From Conexibacter arvalis (lineage in GTDB: Bacteria > Actinomycetota > Thermoleophilia > Solirubrobacterales > Solirubrobacteraceae): a stretch of 64,000 nucleotides of DNA. The notes under the pieces are model-generated. The model was not told where the DNA came from and searched no databases. It was given only the letters and a program-made list of their open reading frames with translations. The stretch lies in assembly GCF_014199525.1 (NCBI RefSeq), contig NZ_JACHNU010000004.1:124001-188000 (forward strand), in the 5' to 3' direction. Of the stretch, positions 56,495-64,000 are shown one piece after another. A program made the translations under genes and the position numbers. Position 1 is the stretch's first letter, and each line of letters starts with the position of its first letter.

Positions 56495-57988
56495 ATGTCC
56501 GAATCTCATACTGCCTCACCCGCCCGCGGCGGCGTGCCCTCGCACGTCTGGCCGATCGCGATCGTCGTGATCCTGGGCATGATCATGTCGGTCCTCGACA
56601 CGACGATCGTCAACGTCGCGCTCGAGGACCTCTCACAGGAGCTGCGCGCCCCGCTGGACGAGATCCAGTGGGTCGTCACCGGCTACATGCTCGCGCTCGC
56701 CGCCGTGATCCCCGTCACCGGCTGGGCGGCGACCCGCTACAGCGCGCGCCGGCTCTACATCGCGTCGCTCGTCCTCTTCACGCTCGGCTCGCTGCTGTGC
56801 GGCCTCGCCTGGTCGCCCGGGACGCTGATCGCCGCCCGCGTGCTGCAGGGGCTCGGCGGCGGCATGCTCGCGCCGATCGGCCAGATGATCCTCGTCAAGG
56901 CCGCCGGCCCGAGAAACCTGCCGCGCATCATGAGCGCGATCGGCGTCCCGATCATCCTCGCCCCCGTCTTCGGCCCCACGCTCGGCGGCCTGTTGATCGA
57001 GCACGCCGGTTGGGAGTGGATCTTCTTCGTCAACCTTCCCGTCGGCGTCGCGGCGGTCGCCGCCGCGGTCAAGCTGCTGCCCGGCGACAGCGGCGACCCG
57101 GCCGCCGGCCGGCTCGACGCGATCGGCCTCGTGCTCGTCGCGGTCGGCCTCGTCGGCGTCACCTACGGTCTCGCGGAGAGCGGCACGGCCGGCAGCCTCA
57201 CCGACGACAGCGTCCTGATCCCGGCGCTCGGCGGACTCGTCCTGATCGCCGCCTTCGTCGTGCGCGCGCTGCGGATCCCGAGACCGCTGCTCGACGTGCG
57301 CCTGTTCGCCAACAAGGCGTTCACGGCCGCGTCGCTGACGACCTTCTGCCTCGGCGCGGCGCTGTTCGGCGCGATGATCCTGATGCCGCTCTACTTCCAG
57401 ACGGTGCGCGACCAGGACGCCGTGCAGACCGGCCTGCTGCTGATCCCGCAGGGGCTCGGCGCCGCGATCGCGATGGCCTTCTCGGGCCGTGCGACCGAGC
57501 GGCTCGGCGGCGGCATGACCGCGCTGATCGGCGGCGTCGTCACGATCGTCACCACGGTCCCGTTCGTGCTGATCGGCGCCGAGACCTCGTTCGTGCTGCT
57601 CGGCGTCGCGATGGTGCTGCGCGGCTTCGGCATCGGCATGTCGATGATGCCGTCGATGACCGCCGCCTTCGCGGTCCTGCGGCCCGACCAGATCAACCAC
57701 GCGACGCCGCAGCTGAACGTCGTCCAGCGCGTCGGCGGATCGGTCGGCACGGCGATCCTCTCGGTCGCGCTCAGCAGCCGGATCGCCGACGCCGGCGGCG
57801 CCTCCGCCACCCCCGCGGCGGTCGCCGACGCCTTCGGCTCGACCTACCTGCTCGTGCTGCTGGTGACGGTCGTCGCGCTCGCGCCGACGATCCTGCTGAC
57901 CGTCGTCGAGCGGCGCGCCCGCGCGCGCGACGCGGCGACGCCGGTCCCGCCGGAGGCGCTCGCGGAGCTGGAGGCCGAGGCGGCATGA
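56495..57988 (+). CDS. MFS multidrug efflux transporter, EmrB/QacA (DHA2) type
   Basis: 497 residues. GMIMSVLDTTIVNVALEDLS (first helix with Asp), IQWVVTGYMLALAAVIPVTG, LQGLGGGMLAPIGQMILVKA and GWEWIFFVNLPVGVAAV mark the family; about 14 membrane helices. ATG 56495 is 65 bp from the divergent Bcr-type gene. Its stop overlaps the MarR start by ATGA, so pump and regulator are one operon. Substrate unknown. Confidence 0.9.
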   Translation: MSESHTASPARGGVPSHVWPIAIVVILGMIMSVLDTTIVNVALEDLSQELRAPLDEIQWVVTGYMLALAAVIPVTGWAATRYSARRLYIASLVLFTLGSLLCGLAWSPGTLIAARVLQGLGGGMLAPIGQMILVKAAGPRNLPRIMSAIGVPIILAPVFGPTLGGLLIEHAGWEWIFFVNLPVGVAAVAAAVKLLPGDSGDPAAGRLDAIGLVLVAVGLVGVTYGLAESGTAGSLTDDSVLIPALGGLVLIAAFVVRALRIPRPLLDVRLFANKAFTAASLTTFCLGAALFGAMILMPLYFQTVRDQDAVQTGLLLIPQGLGAAIAMAFSGRATERLGGGMTALIGGVVTIVTTVPFVLIGAETSFVLLGVAMVLRGFGIGMSMMPSMTAAFAVLRPDQINHATPQLNVVQRVGGSVGTAILSVALSSRIADAGGASATPAAVADAFGSTYLLVLLVTVVALAPTILLTVVERRARARDAATPVPPEALAELEAEAA

Positions 57989-58437
57989 GCGCGGAGGCGG
58001 CCGCGCGCGAGCAGCGGACCGACGAGCTGCGCGCCGCCTTCGGCGAGCTGCTCGCGGCCGAGCGGCGGCTGCGCAGCCGCGACCCGCAACGGCCCGGCGC
58101 GCTCTCCTACGCCCAGGTGCGCGCGCTCGCGCGGCTCGACGACGCCGAGCAGGCGACCGCCGGCGAGCTCGCGAAGGCCGCCGACCTCACCCCCGCGAGC
58201 GTCACGGCGATGCTCGACCAGCTCGAGCAGGCGGGGATGGTCGAGCGCCGGCGCGGCCAGTCGGACCGCCGCCAGGTCGTCGTCTCGCTCACGCCGGCCG
58301 GGCGTGCGCTGCTGCGCGAGAAGCGCGCCCGCTGGCGCGGCTGCTGGGAGGCCGCGACCGACGACCTCTCCGAGCGAGAGCTCGAGGCCGCCGGTGTCGT
58401 GATGCGGCGGCTGGCCAGGCTGCTCGACGGCCTCTGA
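57985..58437 (+). CDS. MarR-family transcriptional regulator
   Basis: 150 residues. Winged helix: LSYAQVRALARLDDAEQATA, GELAKAADLTPASVTAMLDQ (recognition helix) and MVERRRGQSDRRQVVVSLTP (wing), with helical dimerisation ends. It is co-translated with the EmrB-type pump and is the obvious candidate to bind the AAAGAT-type dyads upstream. Loss of binding on ligand would derepress the pump and perhaps the divergent Bcr-type gene. Confidence 0.9.
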   Translation: MSAEAAAREQRTDELRAAFGELLAAERRLRSRDPQRPGALSYAQVRALARLDDAEQATAGELAKAADLTPASVTAMLDQLEQAGMVERRRGQSDRRQVVVSLTPAGRALLREKRARWRGCWEAATDDLSERELEAAGVVMRRLARLLDGL

Positions 58438-58495
58438 GCCGGCGTGCGGCGCGCCGCCGGGCCGCAGCTCCGGGCGCCCGACCGGCGCCCGACCG

Positions 58496-59512
58496 TCAGC
58501 CGGCGCGCCCGGCCGCGGCGGCGTGCTCGAACACGGCCTCCAGCTCGCCGACGTGGTCGAGCACGACCTCCTTGGCGGCCCATCTGCGGCCGGCCGCCGA
58601 CAGGCGCCGGCGCGCCTCCTCGTCGACGACCAGCGCATGCAGCGCGGAGGACCACTCGCCGTCGGCGACCAGCCGGCCGCCCTCGGCCTCGCCCATCCAG
58701 GCGTAGCCGCCGACCGGCGAGGCGAGCCACGGGATGCCGAGCGCCGCGTACTCCTTCAGCTTGACGTTCGAGCGCGTCTGGTTGAACGAGACGTCGGCGA
58801 GCGGCGCGATCGCGACGTCGCAGCGCGCCAGCTGGCCGGGCAGGTCGTCGTAGGCCTGCCAGTCGAGGAACTCGTAGCGCGGGCTCGAGATCCCGAGGTC
58901 GGTGCCGATCGCCAGCAGGCGCAGATGGAGATGGCGCTCGAGCAGGTTGACGAGCGCGTCGCGGATGCCGAGCCGGTCGAAGTCCCAGCGGTGCTCGGCC
59001 ATCGCCGCCCACCCGACCGTGACGCCTCTGCCCGGCAGCGTGCGCGGGCGCGTGAAGGTCGGCGGCAGGAAGTTCTCGACGACCTGCACGTCGGCGGCGC
59101 CGGCGGCGCGATAGCGCTCGGCGAGCTCCTCGGTCGGCGCGACGACGACGTCGGCGAGCCGCACCATCGCGTGCTCGTCGGCGATCGCGCGCTGGCCGCC
59201 GAGCCCTCTCAGCGCGGCGGCGACCGGATGGCCGGAGGGCGCCGCGGTCAGGTCGAAGTCGTTGTCGTAGACGATCCCGACGCCCGCTTGGCGCAGCTGT
59301 CTCGCGAGCCGGCGCGCCGGCTGGTGCGAGAGGCGGAAGAAGTGGACGACGTCGACGTCGAGCAGGGGGCCCGGGTCGCCGACGGCGTTGCGCTCCTCGA
59401 CGTGGACGCGATGGCCGTTGATCGCCAGCGCCTGCATCGGGATGAACGAGCGGTACAGCGAGCTGGGCGCCCCCTCAGGCACCAGCGAGACGATCTGCAT
59501 CAATCGGAGCAT
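58496..59512 (-). CDS. Glycosyltransferase, GT-B (GT4-like)
   Basis: 338 residues from ATG 59512. N-terminal Rossmann half (MQIVSLVPEGAPSSLYRSFI, VVHFFRLSHQPARRLARQL, GVGIVYDNDFD) and C-terminal donor-binding half (VGWAAMAEHRWDFDRL, DVAIAPLADVSFNQTRSNVK with LKEYAALGIPWLAS, the usual E-x7-E-like region). It resembles GT4-type transferases of unknown acceptor. ATG 59500 (MQIV) is an alternative. AT-rich CTTAATT lies about 15 nt upstream. No sugar-biosynthesis neighbours. Confidence 0.75.
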   Translation of the reverse strand: MLRLMQIVSLVPEGAPSSLYRSFIPMQALAINGHRVHVEERNAVGDPGPLLDVDVVHFFRLSHQPARRLARQLRQAGVGIVYDNDFDLTAAPSGHPVAAALRGLGGQRAIADEHAMVRLADVVVAPTEELAERYRAAGAADVQVVENFLPPTFTRPRTLPGRGVTVGWAAMAEHRWDFDRLGIRDALVNLLERHLHLRLLAIGTDLGISSPRYEFLDWQAYDDLPGQLARCDVAIAPLADVSFNQTRSNVKLKEYAALGIPWLASPVGGYAWMGEAEGGRLVADGEWSSALHALVVDEEARRRLSAAGRRWAAKEVVLDHVGELEAVFEHAAAAGRAG

Positions 59513-59644
59513 GCCTGGGGCGCGCGAATTAAGCAAACGATCGCGGCGGACGGGCGTCCAATCCGCGCGGCGGCGCGGGCGGCACCGGCGGCACGGAGCG
59601 CCGCGCGCCGGCGCCGGCGGGCGCGTTGCCGCGGCCCGGTCCGC

Positions 59645-60535
59645 TCAGTCGTCGAGCCGCAGGCCGGCGAGGCTCTCGAGCACCTCGACGACCGCGGCGA
59701 AGTCCTGCTCGCCGAGGCCGCGGCCGACGCCGGCGCTCAGCAGCTCGCGCGCCTGCGCCGCGGCGGGGAACGGGACGCCGAGCTCGCGGGCGGCGTCGAG
59801 CGCGAGGCCGGCGTCCTTGAGCATGTGCTCGAGCTTGAACAGCGGCGCGAAGTCGTGGTCGAGCATCGGCTGCGCCTTCAGCTCGACCATCCGCGAGCCG
59901 CCGGCCGATCTCGGCAGCACCTCGACCATCCGCTCGAGGTCGACGCCGGCGCGCTTGCCGATCAGCAGCGCTTGCGCGAGCGCCGTCACGTTCGCGGCGG
60001 CGAGCGCGTTGCTCAGCACCTTGACGGTCTGGCCGTGGCCGACCGGTCCGACGTGGACGATCGTCTCGCCCATCGCGTCGAGCACCGGCCGCACGCGCTC
60101 GACGTCGGCCGGCTCGCCGCCGACCATGATCGTCAGCGTGCCGTCGGCGGCCTTCGGCGCGGAGCCGGTGACGGGCGCGTCGAGGAAGCGGGCGCCGTGC
60201 TGCGCCAGCCGCTCCGCGAGCGCCCGCGCCTCGGCCGGCGCGATCGTCGACATGTCGATGCAGTGGAGGCCCTCGCGCGCCGCCTCGGCGAGCCCGCCGG
60301 GGCCGAAGATCACCTGCTCGACCTGGGCGCCGTCGACGACGATCGTGACGACGACGTCGCAGCGGACCGCGACGTCGGCGGGCGTGTCGGCGACCTCGCC
60401 GCCGTGCTCGGCGGCCCACGCCTCGGCCGTCGCGCGGGTGCGGTTCCAGACGAGCACGGGATGGCCGGCGCGGCGGACGCACGCGGCCATCCGCGAACCC
60501 ATGATCCCGAGGCCGATGAAGCCGACGTGCTCCAT
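59645..60535 (-). CDS. Beta-hydroxyacid dehydrogenase (3-hydroxyisobutyrate dehydrogenase-like)
   Basis: 296 residues. NAD(P)-binding GFIGLGIMGSRMA (5-17), substrate segment DAPVTGSAPKAADGTLTIMV, catalytic Lys in GHGQTVKVLSNALAAANVTA, and the LFKLEHMLKDAGLAL helix define the 6-phosphogluconate/3-hydroxyisobutyrate/tartronate-semialdehyde reductase superfamily. Substrate not fixed. ATG 60535 is set by TAGGAT 8 nt upstream on the minus strand. Divergent, 78 bp apart, from a saccharopine-dehydrogenase-like gene. Confidence 0.88.
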   Translation of the reverse strand: MEHVGFIGLGIMGSRMAACVRRAGHPVLVWNRTRATAEAWAAEHGGEVADTPADVAVRCDVVVTIVVDGAQVEQVIFGPGGLAEAAREGLHCIDMSTIAPAEARALAERLAQHGARFLDAPVTGSAPKAADGTLTIMVGGEPADVERVRPVLDAMGETIVHVGPVGHGQTVKVLSNALAAANVTALAQALLIGKRAGVDLERMVEVLPRSAGGSRMVELKAQPMLDHDFAPLFKLEHMLKDAGLALDAARELGVPFPAAAQARELLSAGVGRGLGEQDFAAVVEVLESLAGLRLDD

Positions 60536-60543
60536 GGCGGTGG

Positions 60544-60549
60544 ATCCTA
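60544..60549 (-). promoter_or_regulatory. -10 element (TAGGAT) of the hydroxyacid dehydrogenase gene
   Basis: TAGGAT on the minus strand ends 8 nt before ATG 60535. Leaderless start. Confidence 0.5.
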
Positions 60550-60601
60550 TCCCGTCGCCGCGCCGCGCAAAGACCTCGGATCCGGTGCGTCGGGGCTGGC
60601 G

Positions 60602-60607
60602 TAGGCT
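60602..60607 (+). promoter_or_regulatory. -10 element (TAGGCT) of the saccharopine-dehydrogenase-like gene
   Basis: TAGGCT, GGCCCC, ATG 60614: a leaderless start with the same sequence between box and start as at 51623. Confidence 0.55.
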
Positions 60608-60613
60608 GGCCCC

Positions 60614-61834
60614 ATGCGCATCCTGATCATCGGCACGGGCGGGGTCGGCGCCGCGGCGGCGGCGATCGCGCAGCGCCGCGGCTTCTTCTCCCACATGGTC
60701 CTCGCCGACGTCGACGGCGCGCGCGCCCAGACGGTCGCCGACCGGCTCGGCGAGCCCGATCGCTTCAGTGCCGCGCAGATCGACGCCTCCGACGAGGCGG
60801 CGCTCGTCGCGCTGATGCACGCGAGCAGAGCCGACGCCATCCTCAACGCCTGCGATCCGCGCTTCAACGAGCCGATCTTCAACGCCGCGCACACGGCGCG
60901 CGTCACCTATCTCGACATGGCGATGACGCTGTCGCGGCGCCATCCGACCCACCCCTACAGCGAGACGGGCGTGATGCTCGGCGACGCGCAGTTCGCCGCC
61001 GCGCCCGCGTGGGAGGAGGCGGGCCTGCTGGCGCTGGTCGGCATCGGCGTCGAGCCCGGCCTCTCCGACGTCTTCGCCAGATACGCCCAGGACCACCTCT
61101 TCTCCGAGATCGACGAGATCGGCGTCCGCGACGGCGCCGACCTCGTCGTCGAGGGCTACGAGTTCGCGCCGACCTTCTCGATCTGGACGACGATCGAGGA
61201 GTGCCTCAACCCACCGCTGATCTGGGAGCGCGAGCGCGGCTGGTTCACGACGCCGCCGTTCTCGGAGCCGGAGGTGTTCGACTTCCCCGCCGGGATCGGC
61301 CCGGTCGAGTGCGTCAACGTCGAGCACGAGGAGGTCGCGCTGATCCCGCGCTGGGTCCACTGCCGCCGCGTGACGTTCAAGTACGGCCTCGGACGCGAGT
61401 TCATCGACGTGCTGAGAACGCTCCACAAGCTCGGGCTCGACTCGACCGAGCCGGTGCGGGTGCGTGGCGTCGAGGTCGCCCCGCGCGACGTCGTCGCCGC
61501 GGCGCTGCCCGACCCGGCGACGCTCGGCGAGCGGATGACCGGCAAGACCTGCGCCGGCACGTGGGTGCGCGGGACCGGGAAGGACGGCAGACCGCGCGAG
61601 CTCTACCTCCACCACGTCGCCGACAACGAGACGACGATGCGCGAGTACGGCAGCCAGGCGGTCGTCTGGCAGACCGCGATCAACCCGGTCGTCGCGCTCG
61701 AGCTGCTCGCGAACGGGACCTGGAAGGGGACGGGCGTGCTCGGCCCGGAGGCGTTCGACGCCGCCCCCTTCCTCGACCTGCTGGCCGACTACGGCGCTCC
61801 CCACGGGGTCGAGGAGCGCGGACCGGGCGCGTAG
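60614..61834 (+). CDS. Saccharopine dehydrogenase-family oxidoreductase
   Basis: 406 residues. N-terminal Rossmann fold MRILIIGTGGVGAAAAAIAQ, then NACDPRFNEPIFNAAHTARV with YLDMA and ALVGIGVEPGLSDVFARYA, characteristic of LYS9-type/carboxynorspermidine-synthase-like enzymes. The C-terminal domain (LYLHHVADNETTMREYGSQA, VALELLANGTWKGTGVLGPE) is complete. It may form or break a secondary amine between an amino acid and a keto compound; substrate unknown. Divergent from the hydroxyacid dehydrogenase gene. Confidence 0.88.
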   Translation: MRILIIGTGGVGAAAAAIAQRRGFFSHMVLADVDGARAQTVADRLGEPDRFSAAQIDASDEAALVALMHASRADAILNACDPRFNEPIFNAAHTARVTYLDMAMTLSRRHPTHPYSETGVMLGDAQFAAAPAWEEAGLLALVGIGVEPGLSDVFARYAQDHLFSEIDEIGVRDGADLVVEGYEFAPTFSIWTTIEECLNPPLIWERERGWFTTPPFSEPEVFDFPAGIGPVECVNVEHEEVALIPRWVHCRRVTFKYGLGREFIDVLRTLHKLGLDSTEPVRVRGVEVAPRDVVAAALPDPATLGERMTGKTCAGTWVRGTGKDGRPRELYLHHVADNETTMREYGSQAVVWQTAINPVVALELLANGTWKGTGVLGPEAFDAAPFLDLLADYGAPHGVEERGPGA

Positions 61835-61866
61835 GCCCGCCCCGCGCCGCGCGCCACGCCGCGCCG

Positions 61867-64000
61867 TTACCGCGTGCCGGTCGTGCCCGGCGGGCGGTGC
61901 GGCACCGCCTGGGCCGGCGGCGGCCCGCCGCCGGGATCGTCGCTCAGCGCGCGCGCCAGTCTCGTCAGCATCGCCGCCAGCTCCTCGTGCTGCGCGGGCG
62001 ACCAGCCGTCGAGCAGCTCCTCCAGGCGGTCGCGGCGGGCGGCGAGGAGGCGGTCGCGGACGGCGACGCCTGCCGGCGTCAGCACGAACGGCACCTCGCC
62101 GGCGGCGGCCGCCTCCGGGCCGACGCCGTCGGGCGCCCAGCCGGGGTCGCCGGCGTCGGCGGCGAGCGGGCCGCCGCCGACGTCGCAGGCGTCGACCAGC
62201 CGCTCCATCACCAGCTCGCCGAGCGGGATTCTCAGCCGCGCTCGCGGGACGCCGGTCTGCTCCGAGAGCTCCTCCAGCGTCACCGGCGCCAGCTCGGAGA
62301 CCCGCGCCAGCAGCCAGACGGCCGCGGGCGACAACTCGACGCCGGCCCGCGCCGCCAGCCGCTCGTAGATGCGGCGGCGCGTGTCGCGCCGCGCCAGCAC
62401 GCTGACCGCGCGCGCGATCTCGTCGTAGGAGGCGTCGGGCTTCGGGACCGCGAAGCTCTCCCCCAGGCCGCTCGACTCGACCGTTCTGCGCAGCGGCACC
62501 TCGCGCAGCAGCCACGTCAGCGCGAAGGCGAGCAGCGCGATCGGCACGGCGATCCAGAAGACGGTCTGCAGCGCCTCCGCGTAGGCGTCGACGAAGCCGG
62601 TGCGGGCCGCGCCCGGCAGCTGCTGGATCGCGGCCGGGTCGACGCCGCCGCCGTGGCCGCCGCCGGCCCCGGCCAGCGCCGCGGGCAGCCCGCCGGGGAA
62701 CTGGTCGGCGAGCGTGTCGGTCAGCCGGTTGGAGAAGATCGCGCCGAAGATCGCGACGCCGAAGGAGCCGCCGATCGAGCGGAAGAAGGTCGCGCCGGAG
62801 GTGGCGGTCCCGAGGTCTCTGTACTCGACGGCGTTCTGCACCGCGAGCACGAGCACCTGCATCGTCAGGCCGAGGCCGAGGCCCAGCACGAGCATCGACA
62901 GCGAGCGCTGCAGGGTGGTGGTCGCGGCGTCCATCTGCGCCAGCAGCGCGAAGCCGATCGCCATCGTGAACGTCCCGGCGATCGGGTAGCGCTTGTACCT
63001 GCCGGTGCGGGCGATGATCTGGCCGCTGGCGATCGAGGTCAGCAGGACGCCCGCCATGAGCGGCAGCAGCTGCAGGCCGGAGTCGGTCGCGCTCGCGCCG
63101 TTGACGACCTGCAGGAAGAGCGGCAGGAAGGTGATCGCGCCGAACATCCCGAAGCCGACGATGAAGCCGATCCCGCTCGTGACCGCGAAGACGCGGTTGG
63201 AGAACAGCCGCAGCGGCAGGATCGGCTCGGCGGCGCGCCGCTCGGCGAGCACGAACAGCGACGTCAGCACGACGCCGCCGGCCGCCAGCGCCAGCGACTG
63301 CGGCGAGCCCCACGGCTGCGTCGTGCCGCCAAGGCTGAGGAAGAGGATCAGGCAGCTGACGCCGGTCGCCATCAGCGCCGTCCCGAGCCAGTCGACCGCA
63401 TGCTGTCTGCGGATGTCGCTGGCCGGCAGCACCGCGGCGATCACGACCAGCGCCACGGCCCCGATCGGCAGGTTGATGTAGAAGATCCACTCCCACGAGA
63501 GGTGCTCGACGAAGAAGCCGCCGAGCAGCGGCCCGGCGACCGACGCGACGCCGAAGACGGCGCCGAAGAAGCCCTGGTAGCGGCCGCGCTCGCGCGGGGA
63601 GACGACGTCGCCGATGATCGCCTGCGCGCCGACGATCAGGCCGCCGCCGCCGATCCCCTGCAGCGCGCGGAAGAGGATCAGCTCCAGCATCGACTGGCTC
63701 AGCCCGCACAGCGCCGAGCCGACGAGGAATATGACGATCGAGACCTGGAAGACGCGCTTGCGCCCGTACAGGTCGCCGAGCTTCCCGTACAGCGGCGTCG
63801 AGGCGGTCGAGGCGAGCAGGTAGGCGGTCGTCACCCACGAGATGTGCTCCAGCCCGCCGAGGTCGCCGACGATCGTCGGCAGCGCGGTGGCGACGATCGT
63901 CTGGTCCAGCGCGGCCAGCAGCATCGCGAGCATCAGCCCGCCGAAGATCGCCAGCACGCGGCCGTGGGAGACCTGCGGCGGCGCCTGCGCGCCCGCGCCG
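61867..64000 (-). CDS. MFS DHA2 efflux transporter fused to a C-terminal winged-helix domain (5' end outside window)
   Basis: At least 710 residues are present; the frame stays open to the window edge ([20 protein letters not shown]), so the start is missing. Residues of the visible part: 14 helices of the DHA2 family ([76 protein letters not shown]), then, after the last helix ([15 protein letters not shown]), about 210 cytoplasmic residues. These contain [48 protein letters not shown] and [20 protein letters not shown], matching a MarR-like winged helix with its flanking helices. A pump carrying its own regulator-like domain is uncommon. Confidence 0.88.
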   Translation of the reverse strand, partial: GAGAQAPPQVSHGRVLAIFGGLMLAMLLAALDQTIVATALPTIVGDLGGLEHISWVTTAYLLASTASTPLYGKLGDLYGRKRVFQVSIVIFLVGSALCGLSQSMLELILFRALQGIGGGGLIVGAQAIIGDVVSPRERGRYQGFFGAVFGVASVAGPLLGGFFVEHLSWEWIFYINLPIGAVALVVIAAVLPASDIRRQHAVDWLGTALMATGVSCLILFLSLGGTTQPWGSPQSLALAAGGVVLTSLFVLAERRAAEPILPLRLFSNRVFAVTSGIGFIVGFGMFGAITFLPLFLQVVNGASATDSGLQLLPLMAGVLLTSIASGQIIARTGRYKRYPIAGTFTMAIGFALLAQMDAATTTLQRSLSMLVLGLGLGLTMQVLVLAVQNAVEYRDLGTATSGATFFRSIGGSFGVAIFGAIFSNRLTDTLADQFPGGLPAALAGAGGGHGGGVDPAAIQQLPGAARTGFVDAYAEALQTVFWIAVPIALLAFALTWLLREVPLRRTVESSGLGESFAVPKPDASYDEIARAVSVLARRDTRRRIYERLAARAGVELSPAAVWLLARVSELAPVTLEELSEQTGVPRARLRIPLGELVMERLVDACDVGGGPLAADAGDPGWAPDGVGPEAAAAGEVPFVLTPAGVAVRDRLLAARRDRLEELLDGWSPAQHEELAAMLTRLARALSDDPGGGPPPAQAVPHRPPGTTGTR

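Noticed and set aside
1-64000. CRISPR arrays, tRNA/rRNA genes, prophage or transposase genes
   Set aside because: No regularly spaced repeats with unique spacers, no cloverleaf or rRNA-like segment and no recombinase or transposase motifs were seen. The tandem repeats found are head-to-tail without spacers.

Overview
The window is very GC-rich (roughly 70 percent or more by eye) and densely coded, with GC-saturated third codon positions. It reads as a chromosomal segment of a high-GC actinobacterium. Gene families and style (SARP-type regulators, DrrAB exporter, AIM24, DUF3159, abundant leaderless promoters, a 'vCl...GLVPDGV' secreted family) suggest the Solirubrobacterales/Thermoleophilia (Conexibacter- or Patulibacter-like). 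That placement is inference. No rRNA, tRNA, CRISPR array or integrase was recognised.

Layout. 1-4.7 kb: tail of a TIM-barrel hydrolase-like gene, a lipoprotein cytochrome c, a DHA2 efflux pump and a large secreted protein. 4.8-12.3 kb: an accessory island with visibly lower GC in its right part. It holds an Xre-RES toxin-antitoxin pair, degraded or start-less small secreted genes, and a three-gene operon of HigB-like toxin, HTH antitoxin and a 783-residue P-loop ATPase; this operon is the best candidate for an undescribed system. 12.3-16.6 kb: alpha/beta hydrolase with a divergent SARP regulator, then an acyl-CoA dehydrogenase behind a perfect 16-bp palindrome. 16.8-25.6 kb: a complete recC-recB-recD operon with overlapping start/stop codons, followed by a VapBC pair. 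26.4-31.5 kb: a secreted beta-propeller protein, a secreted gene frameshifted inside a 15-bp tandem repeat, and a DrrAB-type ABC exporter behind a MerR-geometry promoter. 31.5-34.4 kb: a metal/haem-related trio (P19/Tp34-like lipoprotein, DyP-like Tat protein, YtkA-like membrane protein). 34.5-52.6 kb: SpoIID-like protein, two ECF sigma/membrane-protein modules, LLM flavoprotein, HAD phosphatase, AIM24, rpiA, quinone-oxidoreductase-like MDR, an HTH-less LAL-type ATPase, murB, L,D-transpeptidase, DUF3159, a collagen-like protein and a ROK kinase. 52.6-64 kb: three MFS drug exporters (one with TetR, two around a shared MarR-type operator region), a glycosyltransferase, a divergent pair of NAD-linked dehydrogenases, and a fourth exporter fused to a C-terminal winged helix, cut by the window end.

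Cross-cutting signals. At least seventeen start codons, including that of a proposed leader peptide, lie 6-9 nt behind a TANNNT hexamer, so leaderless transcription is common here and fixes several starts. A palindromic element of about 40 bp occurs in two clearly related copies plus a third with the same termini. Two gene 3' ends are tandemly duplicated (65-bp and 53-bp units). A 16-mer is shared exactly between the control regions of two different toxin-antitoxin modules 14 kb apart.
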